Source: CAUZIZ01 sp965218775
GTDB taxonomy: Bacteria > Acidobacteriota > UBA6911 > RPQK01 > JAJDTT01
Direction of reading: 5' to 3'
Assembly (NCBI GenBank): GCA_965218775.1
Contig: CBDCLS010000003.1
Location: 992,001-1,056,000, forward strand
DNA length: 64,000 bases
Below, in pieces: positions 1 to 9,223 of this stretch. Numbering within the stretch: position 1 is the stretch's first letter; every line of letters starts with the position of its first letter. The notes below the pieces were generated by a model. The model saw only the letters and a list, made by a program, of their open reading frames with translations. It was not told where the DNA came from and did no database searches. Made by a program: the position numbers and the translations under genes.

Positions 1-311
1 CTGAGTCCTCCCGTAATGGACCGGCTGTCCCAGGTAGTCCGGCGCAAACCATTCCTGAGCCTCGGGCTTCTCTAACAGGAATGTCTCGTAGCCTACTGTG
101 CTGCCTACGTACACACCCACTCGGAGGCCGTGTTTCTGACAGAGCTCCGCCAGCTTGCGGGCGTCAACCAGCTGTTCGCGCTCCGCCTCCAGTCCAAAGC
201 CTTTGTAGAAGTGTAGAACGGCCATGGTTACACCCAGCTCCTTGAGCTTCAGCACCCGCTCTTCGGTGTGGGCTTTTTCGTACTCTTCCGCGTGCCAGGT
301 GGGCATCTTTC

Positions 312-1650
312 GGTTAAGCAACCGTTTTTCTGTAATTTTCTTTAGGGCCTGTAGGGAAGAATTGCTCCACTTGTGTTTTCCAGCCGGCCAGGTTCAGGTA
401 TTGCCGGCCGGTTAACCACTCCTCGTGTATCTCTGCAAGCACAGCCGAGATGAGCCGCAGCGCCGACGCTTCGTGGGGAAAGATTCCCACCACCCGGGTT
501 CGTCTCCGGATCTCCCGGTGCAGTCTCTCCAGTCCGTTGATGGTTCGGATCCTTCGCCACCAGCTCCTCGGAAAATCAAACACTGTCAGCCCTTCATCCA
601 CGTTCTCTTCCAGCCAGCTCACGAACTCCGGTGCAATCTTTTCGAACTTCTTGACGACTTTACCCTTGAGCTCCTCGGCATCTTCTCGAGACGGGGCATC
701 GAAAATGTCCCGCATGGCCTGGGCGATGCGGGGCTTGTCCTCTTTGCGGCGAGCATATTGTTGGGCGTTTTTACTCAGGTGAAACTGACAACGGTTCCAG
801 GGCACCGACGGATAAACTGCCCGCCTGGCCGCCTTCAGTCCTTCGTGATCGTCACTGACAAACAGCTCGACCCCTCTCAGTCCACGCTTGTGCAGATCTC
901 CCAGAAACCCTCGCCAATGCACCTCCGCTTCACTGATCCTGGTGCTCAGACCCAACACCTCCCGCGTTCCGAAACGATTGACTCCTATGGCTTTCAGGAT
1001 GGCCACGTCCTGCACCCTGCCGCCTCTTCGAACCTTCTCGTAGTGGGCATCCAGATACACGATCGGATACTCTCCCAGCTCCCGGCTTCGAAACTCTTCC
1101 AGCTCTTCGTCCAGCATCCCGGCCACTCTCGAGACCTGGGTGGCCGAGATCTCCAACCCACACAGCTGCTCCGTGATCTCGGTGACTTTCCTCGTCGAGA
1201 CTCCCATCACATACATCTCGGCAATGGCCAGCTTCAGGGCCTTCTCCGAACGGCAACCCCTCTCCAGCGACTTGGGATAAAACCTCAACCCACGCACCTG
1301 TGGAATCTCCAAGTGCAGCTCTCCCACTCGAGTCTGAATCCGCTTGCCTTTGAATCCGTTTCGATAGCCTCGCCGACTGGCTGTTCTCTCGTACGCTTCC
1401 GCTCCCAGAAACTCGCTTCTTTCCAACTGCATGGCCACGTTGAACAGCTTCTCCAGGATTCCTCGAAAGGCTTCTGTTCCTTCCTCGATCAACTCCGCCA
1501 GGATCTCCCGTGGTACTCTCTTTTCCAGGTCTGGGTTCATTTGATTCTCCTTGCCAGATAGACGTTTCTGTTTTTGGAGAATCCTGTCCCAGACCTCTGT
1601 CTTTCCGACCCAGGCCTGACCAGAATTTACAGAAAAGAAGTTACGCTACT
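312..1650 (-). mobile_element. IS256-family insertion sequence, copy 1
   Basis: This 1,339-bp element has imperfect terminal inverted repeats of about 27 bp, sharing the core TTTTCTGTAA near both ends. It is flanked by a perfect 8-bp target duplication, CATCTTTC, at 304-311 and 1651-1658. Eight base pairs is the usual duplication size for IS256 elements. The boundaries were found by comparison with the second copy at 22340-23678, where identity ends at exactly the corresponding bases. One transposase gene fills the element. Confidence 0.95.
314..1540 (-). CDS. IS256-family (mutator-type) transposase
   Basis: A 408-residue transposase, normal length for the family. The DDE catalytic triad is visible as Asp164 (in YLDAHYEKVR), Asp230 (in VSDDHEGL) and Glu338 (in NGLERLHRE), with the CQFH motif between the second and third residues. 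The protein is identical to the one encoded by copy 2. Translation starts after a purine-rich site (AAGGAGAATCAA), and the stop lies 2 bp from the element end, which is typical of compact IS elements. Both copies are uninterrupted, so the element is probably still able to move. Confidence 0.95.
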   Translation of the reverse strand: MNPDLEKRVPREILAELIEEGTEAFRGILEKLFNVAMQLERSEFLGAEAYERTASRRGYRNGFKGKRIQTRVGELHLEIPQVRGLRFYPKSLERGCRSEKALKLAIAEMYVMGVSTRKVTEITEQLCGLEISATQVSRVAGMLDEELEEFRSRELGEYPIVYLDAHYEKVRRGGRVQDVAILKAIGVNRFGTREVLGLSTRISEAEVHWRGFLGDLHKRGLRGVELFVSDDHEGLKAARRAVYPSVPWNRCQFHLSKNAQQYARRKEDKPRIAQAMRDIFDAPSREDAEELKGKVVKKFEKIAPEFVSWLEENVDEGLTVFDFPRSWWRRIRTINGLERLHREIRRRTRVVGIFPHEASALRLISAVLAEIHEEWLTGRQYLNLAGWKTQVEQFFPTGPKENYRKTVA

Positions 1651-1881
1651 CATCTTTCCGACACGGCGCCGAAACAGGAACATGTCATCCCAACCACCCA
1701 CGATGATGATGGGCTCTTCGTCCAGCCAGGCGGGTTTCTCCAACGCGGCGGGGGGCGGTGTGTGCTGGGGACTTTCTGCCACCGGAATACAGGAGCAGGT
1801 TATGAGCAGGACAAGGAGGGCCAGGCGAGCACCCAGTCTCGAGCCACAGATTCCAATTGAGTTCCAGGCAGGTTTTCCCAT

Positions 1882-2308
1882 CGAGGACTCCTCCGTTGGA
1901 TGTCATAGAGCCCCTGAATGGGGCTTTATCATTGAGGGGGAAGCTTCAGGTCGGGGATAAGGGAAATGATGCGAGCGCGGGAAGCGCCGGACGAGTTGTC
2001 CGCTCTCTCCTCGGAATCTGGCCTCATGTTGCGAGCCGCTCAAGTCGTTCGCGGCTCTTTGGATTCCGCTGCATCGCCCAACGCGATGAGGTCCCCAGGC
2101 GTTGGCCGGCTCCCCTTGCCGGTACTTCGAGCGTGCTTTGTCTGTCGGCGATCATCTCGTAGCCCTCTCGCATTCTTTCGGCCCTCGCGTCCTTGCCCAT
2201 TCCTCGGTACACATGAAGGCACATCCGTTGGCAGACCACAGACCGCTCGGGACTTGGAGCTTGTGATTTGGAGCTTGTTTGTATCTTGTATCTTGTACCT
2301 TGGGCTTT
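1882..2308. other. Intergenic stretch with dispersed repeat, no convincing gene
   Basis: No credible coding sequence is seen. Bases 2003-2060 belong to a dispersed repeat also found at 18836-18893 and 44062-44106, sharing the words TCCTCGGAA, GGCCTCAT and AAGTCGTTCGCG. Bases 2255-2305 are a low-complexity run built from TTGGAGCTTGT and TATCTTGTA units. Short minus-strand frames here (for example 2024-2239) look like shadows or relics. Confidence 0.5.
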
Positions 2309-3328
2309 TTAGTCATTGGTAGCCCCTTCGTCTTCATCGAGCCCAAGAGCCGTCGCGGCATTCCGCCAGAAGATGCCCTCGATCTGGGAGCGGGAAAGCT
2401 GGGCTATTTCGGCCGCGTCTCTGAGCGAGAGCAGCTGTTCGTACACCGAGAGAATAGGTCTCCCATCGCAATGAGGGAACTTGAGCTCTCCCTGATCGGC
2501 ATCGTAGTGCTGCCAGGAACGACCCAGTGCGGCGTAGTGACCGTGGAAGAAGGCCGCACCGACTCCATCGGAACCCCAGAAGATGCGTTTCGGATCTTCC
2601 TTTGTTAGCAGCGTCACGTAGGGACGGACATCGGTCACGGCCGAGGTATCGTAGTGAATGTTTGGCAGGTCTCGAAGCCGCTCCACCGAGTTTCGGATGG
2701 GCCAATAGGTGAAGCTTCGGGCGCAGTGCGCCAGCAGCCACTTGATATTGGGGTAGCGTTTGGTAGTGTATTCGGTCAGATCATCCAGGTTGTGCGGGTC
2801 GGCACAGCCATGGAAGCGAGAGAGGTGCATGGTCACCCAGAGGCCGTGATGATCGGCGAATTCCATCTGCTCGTGGGGCAGGAATTCGTGGATTCGACAC
2901 TGGGCGATGTCTCCCGTTACCGAATAGGTGCGGTAGGGCTTGAGGCCCGTGAACTGGGGATTGCGCAGATCGCGCTCGATGTCCTCGATCTGGCAAGCCG
3001 GGGTGACCAATCGATGATAGCGGATTCCGGGCACACCATCGATTTCCTGCTTCACCGACTGTATGTGCCTGGCAACGTCGATACCTACGACCGGCATCCC
3101 CAGGATGAGGTACTGCATCCGACGCCCCGGGTAGAGGACCTTAGCCCAGGTATTTAGCGTGGACAAGCCGGCATCGTCCCGGGTGCCCTTTTGGGGCGGC
3201 ACCGGGAAATCCGAGGCCCAGAAAAAATGGATGTGTGCGTCGAGAATCCGGTCGGGCACGAAGTCGTTCAGTTCTTCTTCCCAGACTTCCCGATCACAGT
3301 CGCGATAATCGATCCGTTCTTGATTCAT
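2309..3328 (-). CDS. Amidohydrolase family 2 (TIM-barrel metal-dependent hydrolase)
   Basis: A 339-residue cytosolic hydrolase of the amidohydrolase_2 group (the ACMS decarboxylase/dihydroxybenzoate decarboxylase-like superfamily). The metal-binding DAHIHFF motif lies near the N-terminus (residues 29-35), a mid-protein HLSRFHG and a LLAHCARS follow, and the barrel ends with FWGSDGVG, carrying the usual late catalytic Asp. It is the last gene of a minus-strand operon: SDR dehydrogenase (5166-5927), SSS symporter (3351-5111), then this gene 22 bp after the symporter. The context suggests import and breakdown of a small organic acid or sugar-derived compound. The substrate cannot be read from sequence. 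A GAAGGA ribosome site precedes the ATG. Confidence 0.8.
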   Translation of the reverse strand: MNQERIDYRDCDREVWEEELNDFVPDRILDAHIHFFWASDFPVPPQKGTRDDAGLSTLNTWAKVLYPGRRMQYLILGMPVVGIDVARHIQSVKQEIDGVPGIRYHRLVTPACQIEDIERDLRNPQFTGLKPYRTYSVTGDIAQCRIHEFLPHEQMEFADHHGLWVTMHLSRFHGCADPHNLDDLTEYTTKRYPNIKWLLAHCARSFTYWPIRNSVERLRDLPNIHYDTSAVTDVRPYVTLLTKEDPKRIFWGSDGVGAAFFHGHYAALGRSWQHYDADQGELKFPHCDGRPILSVYEQLLSLRDAAEIAQLSRSQIEGIFWRNAATALGLDEDEGATND

Positions 3329-3350
3329 TTTCCTTCACTCCCAATCAACA

Positions 3351-5111
3351 TCAGAAGCCAATAAACGCCGCATCGATCCAGGGCCAGAGGATGATGAGGG
3401 CAGCCCAACCGAGCAGAGGGATGAGCGAGAGCACGAACTTCCAGGTGAGCCTCAGGGAACTGTCCTCATTACGAAGCATCAGGCTCACCACCGATCCCGC
3501 TCCCAGGTTGACGGCCAGGGCAAGTGGCGCGATCCACTGAAAGCTGATGGGAGTGACGTCGATAGGTGTCGAAATGCCGAAATAGGTGGCTCCCTGAAGA
3601 GTTTCATACAAGCTTCCCGAAAACGCTACGAGAAGAGCCGTGGACACTCCATAAATAGCCCCCACTACCGCACCGAGAGCACGGGAAAAGGGAATGAACA
3701 GGGCGAAACAGAACAACGCAAAGAGGGGTGTCACCAGGAGGTTGGTGGTGCGCTGGGTCACTCCGATGAAGTTTCCTGGGACGTACTCCATGAAGGAGCT
3801 GCCGATCACCACCACTGCTCCCACGCTGAAGGCCAGCACTCGAGCGAGCCTCACGTGTCCCTTGTCGCTCTTCGGCTTGATACCGAAGCGATCCAGGAAG
3901 TCGGTCATGATCACGGCCGTGATCGAGTTGACTCCCGAATCGATACTGGACATGGCCGCCGCGAACATGGCAGCGACCACCAGGCCCGAGATGCCGGTCG
4001 GTAGATGGTAGGCGACGAAGAAAGGAAAGATCTTGTCTCCGTCAGTGGCCAGACTCATACCTGCGGGCAGTGCTTCGGGTCTCTGGGTGAAGTAGCCCAG
4101 CAAAGAGAAACCCACCAGAGCGAGAGCGACGCTGACGCCGGCTGACACGCAGGTCTTGGCCAGGTAGGACCGCTGTGCCGAACGGGCATCGCCGGTAGCC
4201 ATGAATCGCTGAACGGCGACCTGGTCACCACCCGCAGTACAAACATGCCAGATGACACCGGTCAGAATACCTCCAAGGATCGTTACCCTCACCCGGGGAT
4301 CCAGGCTGAAGGCCGGTTGAATATCCCAGCCGGGCTGCCAGCTGGTGGGGAACCAGCTGAAACCACCCAGAGAAACGCTGACCATCACCACCACCAGAAG
4401 CGCACCCCCGAGCAGGAGTACCGTCTGCAGGAAGTCGGTTACTACCACCGCTCCGAGTCCTCCCAGGGAGGTATAAATGACCGAAACGAAACCCGTGGCC
4501 AGGACGATGTAAGGGATCCACTCCTTGCCCACACCCATCATCACGGTCATGGCTGAGGCAGCGATGTAAACCAGAAGCGACATCCAGACCAGCCTTAGGA
4601 TCAGGAACATTGAAGCACCCAGCATTCGAATTCCCACGCCCAACCGCTCCTCCAGCAGCTCATAGGCGCTGGTGACGTTCTGGCGCATGTAGACGACCAA
4701 CAGCAGCTTGGCAACCAGCAGATATATCAAAGGCAAGACCAGTAGATTCGTGATGATGGTGCCAGGACCCTTGGCGATCATCTCGCCTGGGTAGGCCATG
4801 TAGGAAATCGTGCTCAGAAGGGTGGCGAACAGGGAGACGCCCACCAGAACGGAATTCATGTTCCCACTGCCGACGAAGTACTCCTTGATGTTTTTCTGTT
4901 TGCGGCTGTAGTAATAGCCAAGACCGATGGTGGCGGAGGCGTAGACGAGAATAATGATCCAATCCAGGATGCCGAGACCCGCTTGCGGCAGCGTTCCTGC
5001 CTCTGCTTGGATGGATTCCGCGCTCTTTCCGTAGAGCAGGTTGAGACCGCCCGCTGCGCCACTTGACAGCATGCCAATGATCACGGCGAATCGCCTAAGC
5101 GTATTAAGCAT
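3351..5111 (-). CDS. Sodium:solute symporter (SSS family)
   Basis: A 586-residue integral membrane transporter with about 13-14 hydrophobic segments. It has the SSS hallmarks: YYYSRKQKNIKEYFVG after the first core helix, STISYMAYPGEM, and the late sodium-site segment FAAAMSSIDSGVNS. An extra N-terminal hydrophobic segment (residues 1-25) precedes the core, as in the SGLT-like subset. It sits between an SDR gene (54 bp upstream) and an amidohydrolase (22 bp downstream) on the same strand, so it probably imports the substrate those enzymes use. The start follows AGAAGGAG. A second, diverged SSS transporter lies at 12643-14142. Confidence 0.9.
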   Translation of the reverse strand: MLNTLRRFAVIIGMLSSGAAGGLNLLYGKSAESIQAEAGTLPQAGLGILDWIIILVYASATIGLGYYYSRKQKNIKEYFVGSGNMNSVLVGVSLFATLLSTISYMAYPGEMIAKGPGTIITNLLVLPLIYLLVAKLLLVVYMRQNVTSAYELLEERLGVGIRMLGASMFLILRLVWMSLLVYIAASAMTVMMGVGKEWIPYIVLATGFVSVIYTSLGGLGAVVVTDFLQTVLLLGGALLVVVMVSVSLGGFSWFPTSWQPGWDIQPAFSLDPRVRVTILGGILTGVIWHVCTAGGDQVAVQRFMATGDARSAQRSYLAKTCVSAGVSVALALVGFSLLGYFTQRPEALPAGMSLATDGDKIFPFFVAYHLPTGISGLVVAAMFAAAMSSIDSGVNSITAVIMTDFLDRFGIKPKSDKGHVRLARVLAFSVGAVVVIGSSFMEYVPGNFIGVTQRTTNLLVTPLFALFCFALFIPFSRALGAVVGAIYGVSTALLVAFSGSLYETLQGATYFGISTPIDVTPISFQWIAPLALAVNLGAGSVVSLMLRNEDSSLRLTWKFVLSLIPLLGWAALIILWPWIDAAFIGF

Positions 5112-5165
5112 GGCTCCTTCTTCTAGATCTCACGCAAATCGGATTTCAATGGAATTCGGCTCTAA

Positions 5166-5927
5166 CTACAACCCTTTCGCCGTCCAGCCTCCGTCGACCA
5201 TGAGATCGCTGCCGGTGACGTACGAGGCTGCGGACGAAGCCAGGAAAATACATGCCCCGACCAGCTCTTCAGGTTCTCCCCAGCGTCCCAGCAGGGTGCG
5301 GCTAGAGCGTTCTTCCCGAAGGACCGGATCGGCATGGGTCCGTGCTCCCATGGCCGTGCGGAAGTATCCTGGGCAGATGCTGTTGACACGAATGTTGTGC
5401 TGTCCCCAGTCACGTGCCATGGCTCTGGTGAGCTGACGCAACCCCCCCTTGGAGGCCTGATAGGAGGGATTTCCCGGGAAACCCATCATGGCGTTGATGC
5501 TGGCGATGTGAATGATCGACCCTCCTCCTTGCTGCTTCATAGTTTCTGCTACGGCCCCGCTAAGGAGGGAGGGTGCCTTCAGATTGAGTGCCAGGGTCTC
5601 GTCCCAGACTTCGTCACCCGCGTAAGGCCGATCCTGTGGTTTGGTCATGCCGGCGTTGTTGACCAACACGTCAATCCGCCCGAAGCGCTCACAGGCGGCA
5701 TCACGGATCCGCGCAGCCGCACCCTGTTCGGTGACATCGCACTGAACTGCGAGCCATCGATCGCGCGGCGCGTGTCGAAATGCTTCTCGAATCGATGAGG
5801 TACGAGCCACCGCTACCAGGCGGGCCTGATGATCGAGGAAGCCCTGTGCAATCGCGTGCCCAAGTCCACGACTGGCACCCGTCACAATGACTACGCCATC
5901 GTCGAGCGAAAACAACGAAGAAGGCAT
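5166..5927 (-). CDS. Short-chain dehydrogenase/reductase (SDR)
   Basis: A 253-residue classical SDR. The cofactor motif TGASRGLGHAIAQG is near residue 16, the structural NNAG motif is near 90, and the active site YQASKGG (Tyr and Lys) is near 155, with the catalytic Ser in HIASIN. The C-terminal GSDLMVDGGW is typical of glucose/3-oxoacyl-type SDRs. It is the first gene of the minus-strand operon with the SSS symporter and amidohydrolase, so it probably oxidises or reduces an imported sugar, polyol or hydroxy acid. Absence of Asp immediately after the second beta-strand would favour NADP, but this cannot be decided by eye. Confidence 0.9.
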   Translation of the reverse strand: MPSSLFSLDDGVVIVTGASRGLGHAIAQGFLDHQARLVAVARTSSIREAFRHAPRDRWLAVQCDVTEQGAAARIRDAACERFGRIDVLVNNAGMTKPQDRPYAGDEVWDETLALNLKAPSLLSGAVAETMKQQGGGSIIHIASINAMMGFPGNPSYQASKGGLRQLTRAMARDWGQHNIRVNSICPGYFRTAMGARTHADPVLREERSSRTLLGRWGEPEELVGACIFLASSAASYVTGSDLMVDGGWTAKGL

Positions 5928-6018
5928 TCGCAGGTTATAGCCTTTTCCGTGCGTCTTCTCAACCGGGGGACGCTAGAGCCGGAAACCTGGGCTGCTGGAA
6001 GTGCCGATCATCTTCTTC

Positions 6019-6417
6019 TCACCAAAGCGTATGCACATGAGCGTAGTTCTGAATCAATCGATCCGCACTGATGACAGTAGAACTGGTCAACCGGGCCGTC
6101 GCGACGATGATCTGGTCCGCAGGGTCATCGTGAAAAGGCTGCGGGAGCCGCGTACTTTCAATCGAGATCGCGGGCGATAATGGCAGCTGCTGCAGACGAG
6201 GCATCTCCAAAGCCTGCCTGGTCCACTCGTCCACACTGGTACCCAATTTGAGGTGCCGCTTCTCCACCAGCTTAGCGAGCTCCCAAACTGAAATGGCGGA
6301 CAGGAACAGCTGGTCGTCGCCAGCGAGATTGGTCAGGGTTTCCCGAACCACAGGTGTGACCTTTTCAGCTACCGCCTGCCACCAGATCCAGACGTGGGTG
6401 TCCAACAGATAGTTCAT
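6019..6417 (-). CDS. PIN-domain toxin (VapC-like ribonuclease)
   Basis: A 132-residue PIN protein starting at MNYLLDTHVW. The acidic residues expected of the nuclease site are seen: Asp in LLDTHVW, Glu in SVWELAK, Asp in DDPADQIIVA and Asp in ISADRL. The family cleaves RNA, often tRNA, and is neutralised by a partner antitoxin. Its ATG overlaps the antitoxin stop (ATGA at 6414-6417), giving translational coupling. The WELAK and HDDPAD signatures place it in the type II PIN group commonly paired with Phd/YefM-type antitoxins. Confidence 0.9.
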   Translation of the reverse strand: MNYLLDTHVWIWWQAVAEKVTPVVRETLTNLAGDDQLFLSAISVWELAKLVEKRHLKLGTSVDEWTRQALEMPRLQQLPLSPAISIESTRLPQPFHDDPADQIIVATARLTSSTVISADRLIQNYAHVHTLW

Positions 6418-6647
6418 CCGTTCGCATTCCACATCTCGGCGCCCAAGGGAGACACGATGTCATCTTCCTGTAGCACGGTTCCCTGCATCCGCCCAGGCTG
6501 GAGCGGTTTGGTCTCCACAGAAAACGGGATCACCTTGGCGATAGGCTTTCCCCGTTTGGTCACCACTACTGGTTCTCCTGTTTCCGCAACCCGGGCAACA
6601 ATTGCCAGCGCCTTGGCCTTGAACTCACTTATACTCAACATATCCAT
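6414..6647 (-). CDS. Phd/YefM-family antitoxin
   Basis: A 77-residue protein, MDMLSISEFKAKAL..., with the Phd/YefM N-terminal DNA-binding fold (ISEFKAK, GEPVVVTKRGKPIAKV). The C-terminal tail is expected to wrap the toxin. The start at 6647 was preferred because GGAG lies 7 nt upstream. The next in-frame Met, 6 bases on, is also possible. It overlaps the PIN toxin by 4 bp. Autoregulation of the shared promoter is usual in this family. The pair is transcribed divergently from the sulfatase operon that begins at 6733. Confidence 0.88.
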   Translation of the reverse strand: MDMLSISEFKAKALAIVARVAETGEPVVVTKRGKPIAKVIPFSVETKPLQPGRMQGTVLQEDDIVSPLGAEMWNANG

Positions 6648-6732
6648 CCTCAATCTCCGCATTGGATATTTAACCAATGTTTAATTACTATGGTCAATTC
6701 AGATGTCTAGTTTGGAACAATAGAACGGTACG

Positions 6733-8151
6733 ATGAAAGAGCGACCTAACATCGTTTATCTGATGACCGACCAGCAGAAGGCGTCGGCAACCAGCATCTA
6801 CGGCAACCCTTTCGTTCCTTGTCCCTTCATGGACAGGATGGCGGAGCAGGGTCTTAGCTTCAGCGAGACCTATGCTCCCGCCTCCATCTGTACACCCTCA
6901 CGAGCCTCGGTGATAACGGGTGTCCATCCCCTGGTGCACCAGGTGACCTGTCATCAGAACCGGGCCCCCTACAATCTGGCCCAGTTGCCAGAGCTGCTGG
7001 CACGCAGCGGATACTACACGGCGGTTGTAGGACACCACGAATACGATCGTGACCTGGACCGCGGCTGGCATCACCAGACCAACATGTGGACTCGGGGACC
7101 CATTGGCACGGCAGCCGAGTTTTTCTACCGGCACGGTAGGGCAGGCTATGGTTGGGCCTCGGGTCCGCTCGAATGCAGTGCCGAGGAAGGACACGCCCAC
7201 GCCGTGGCCACGCGTGCCATCCACCAACTCGACTCGATTCAGGCCAGCGGCGCACCTTTCTTTCTACACGTGCCCTTCCTGGAACCGCATCCTCCCTTCT
7301 ATTGCCCGCCCCCCTACGACACCCTGGTTGATCCCGAAAGCCTGCCGCTCCCGGATAGAGGAGACAGCGCAAACCGCCCTCAATGGCAAGACGCCTGCCG
7401 TCGAGAGCAGGCTTCACACCTGGCTTCCGAGGATGATATCCGGAGGCTGATATCGATCTACTACGGCATGATCGCGTACGCCAACGACCAGATGCAGCGG
7501 ATCTACGATGCGATGCAGCAGCGGGGAATGTTGGACAACACCTGGATTATCGTGGCCTCCGACCACGGCGATTTTCTGGGTGAGAAGGGTTTGTTTGCCA
7601 AGACCGAATCTCTCTATGAGTGTCTGCTGCACGTGCCACTGATCATCGCGCCTCCGCCGAGCGTTGGGCTGGAGCGCGGAAAGCAGATCGAGGGCCTCGT
7701 TGACTTGATCGACCTCTTCCCCACCATTCTTGGGATCGCCGGTGTCGATGCGCCCGAGTACGCGCAGGGGAAAGACCTTGTTAGTTGGGTTGCCGACGGT
7801 GCCGTGGAGCCGTTGCGCGACTGTCTCTTCTCTCAGGTAGGCGACTATCACGGTCATCTGGGGCAGAGCAACTACGGCGGCACCAAGGTTGGAAGGCACC
7901 CCGGACTGGTGCAGGCAGCGCGCACCGGTGCGTACTCGTACATCCGTGACCCAGACTACGGCGACGAAGCCTACGATCTGGCTCAGGACCCCTTGGAATT
8001 GAACAACCTGCTCGGTGCCGATGCAGCTGAACCGGAGCCGATCCGAGAACTTCGATCCCGTCTGGAGGGATGGGAACAGGAGTGCCTGGAGCTTCGCAAC
8101 AGACTAGGTATTGTCCCCGGTTATCGTGGTTTCGACGAAGGCTGGGAATAG
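6733..8151 (+). CDS. Arylsulfatase-type sulfatase
   Basis: A 472-residue member of the alkaline-phosphatase-like sulfatases. The maturation signature CTPSR (Cys53 to Arg57) is present, so Cys53 should be converted to formylglycine. The metal ligands MTDQQ (Asp13) and VASDHGDFLGEKG are visible. No signal peptide is seen, so the enzyme appears cytosolic or uses another route. The C-terminal DLAQDPLELNNL is typical of sulfatases acting on sulfated glycans. It heads a plus-strand operon, overlapping the downstream sialidase, followed by a radical SAM protein and a beta-propeller hydrolase-like gene. A formylglycine-generating partner is not obvious nearby, because the adjacent radical SAM protein is of the B12-binding kind. 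Confidence 0.92.
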   Translation: MKERPNIVYLMTDQQKASATSIYGNPFVPCPFMDRMAEQGLSFSETYAPASICTPSRASVITGVHPLVHQVTCHQNRAPYNLAQLPELLARSGYYTAVVGHHEYDRDLDRGWHHQTNMWTRGPIGTAAEFFYRHGRAGYGWASGPLECSAEEGHAHAVATRAIHQLDSIQASGAPFFLHVPFLEPHPPFYCPPPYDTLVDPESLPLPDRGDSANRPQWQDACRREQASHLASEDDIRRLISIYYGMIAYANDQMQRIYDAMQQRGMLDNTWIIVASDHGDFLGEKGLFAKTESLYECLLHVPLIIAPPPSVGLERGKQIEGLVDLIDLFPTILGIAGVDAPEYAQGKDLVSWVADGAVEPLRDCLFSQVGDYHGHLGQSNYGGTKVGRHPGLVQAARTGAYSYIRDPDYGDEAYDLAQDPLELNNLLGADAAEPEPIRELRSRLEGWEQECLELRNRLGIVPGYRGFDEGWE

Positions 8152-9223
8152 GGTCCTCGATCAGGGCTACATCCTGGACGCCGAAAAGCGACAGGGTCCC
8201 CGCCGTGTCTGTACTTTTACTTCTCTGTTTCGGTTGAAGGACGGCGCGGTGCTTGCGACCTGCCGCCTCGGCAGCGCCAAGGACTCGGCCGACGGCAACT
8301 GTCAGGTGGCGCGATCGGAGGACAGTGGACTCAGCTGGGAGGTTATCTGCGAAGGGTTCGAAAATAGTCTAGACGGAATTCCCGGCGAGATTCGCAGTGC
8401 CAATCTAGCGCAGAGCGATGATGGCTCACTCCTCGCCTTCCTGACCTGGATCGACCAGCGGACAAATGATCCTCGGATGTACGCTCCCGAGACGGACACC
8501 CCGAAGCTGCGTAAACTGATTCAGGTAGAGTCGGATGACGGGGGCCGCCGCTGGTCCGAGGGCCGTGTCCTGAACACGGAGCCATTGACGCGGCCTGTGC
8601 TCTCGGGCCCGACACTGCGCCTTCCAGCGAAAGGGTGGCTGCTGCCGGTGGAGAACTACGCTCCGGAACGAAAGGGCGGCCCCAGCGTACACAGCGCTCA
8701 CGCTCTACTCACTGGGGATGGCAGAGGTATTGACCGGGTCCTGACCGTTGCCCGCCATGCCGAAGATCGTCTCTACTATTGGGACCAACGCCAGGCTCTC
8801 TGCCCAGATGGGCAGCAGCTCGTCAGCTTGTTCTGGACCTACGACCGAAAGCGCGACCAGGACGTCGACATTCACATCTCGGGGGCGAACCTGCAGTCAA
8901 TGTCATGGCGAACCCCGATCGGCACGGGAATTCGGGGACAGATCGCGGCCCCGATCCCCCTGCCAGATAATCGTTTGCTGGTATTCTACGTCTGTCGAGA
9001 GCTGCCCGGTTCGCTCCGTTTAGTGACTTCGCCGGATGGGGGACGGACCTGGAATCGAGGCAACGAGTTGGTGGTCTACCGACACAGGGGCGACCGGCAC
9101 GGCGGTCAACCCCAGGACTACACTGAGGCCTGGGAGCAAAACAAAGTGCCTATTTACCCCCCAAGCGTGATAGGATGCTTTGCGGGTCGACGGAGAATCC
9201 TCTATGAACATCCTTCTTTATAA
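8111..9223 (+). CDS. BNR-repeat sialidase-like protein
   Basis: A beta-propeller protein of about 370 residues with Asp-box repeats (SEDSGLSWEV, SDDGGRRWSE, SPDGGRTWNR) spaced along the sequence, as in exo-sialidases and related glycosidases. There is no clear export signal. The start is uncertain: TTG at 8111 or GTG at 8126, both inside the end of the sulfatase gene, so the two are translationally coupled. The 3' end overlaps the radical SAM gene by about 20 nt. The last 20 or so residues (after PIYPPSVIG) do not look like a normal family end. It probably acts on the same glycan as the sulfatase, but the substrate is not known. Confidence 0.8.
   Translation: MSPVIVVSTKAGNRVLDQGYILDAEKRQGPRRVCTFTSLFRLKDGAVLATCRLGSAKDSADGNCQVARSEDSGLSWEVICEGFENSLDGIPGEIRSANLAQSDDGSLLAFLTWIDQRTNDPRMYAPETDTPKLRKLIQVESDDGGRRWSEGRVLNTEPLTRPVLSGPTLRLPAKGWLLPVENYAPERKGGPSVHSAHALLTGDGRGIDRVLTVARHAEDRLYYWDQRQALCPDGQQLVSLFWTYDRKRDQDVDIHISGANLQSMSWRTPIGTGIRGQIAAPIPLPDNRLLVFYVCRELPGSLRLVTSPDGGRTWNRGNELVVYRHRGDRHGGQPQDYTEAWEQNKVPIYPPSVIGCFAGRRRILYEHPSL

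Larger units (their letters stand above)
1..1881 (-). pseudogene. Secreted lipoprotein, probable glycoside-hydrolase-like; split by IS256 and cut by window edge
   Basis: The reading frame starts at 1881 after a strong ribosome site (GGAGGAG, about 6 nt away). It encodes a short N-terminus, a hydrophobic stretch and a lipobox-like LLITCSC, so the product was probably a lipoprotein. An IS256-family element (312-1650) interrupts it. Removing the element and one 8-bp duplication joins the frame exactly (...RRRVGKM then PTWHAEEYEK...), leaving 178 visible codons up to the window edge. The downstream part (ELCQKHGLRVGVYVGS, WFAPDYLG) looks like the (beta/alpha) barrel of glycan-active enzymes in which a residue chain is followed along strand-helix units. 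That family call is an inference from a partial sequence. The insertion should abolish the full-length product. Confidence 0.6.

Noticed and set aside
425..1561. A 378-residue plus-strand frame inside IS256 copy 1 (and the mirror frame in copy 2)
   Set aside because: It is antisense to the transposase and has no recognisable domain.
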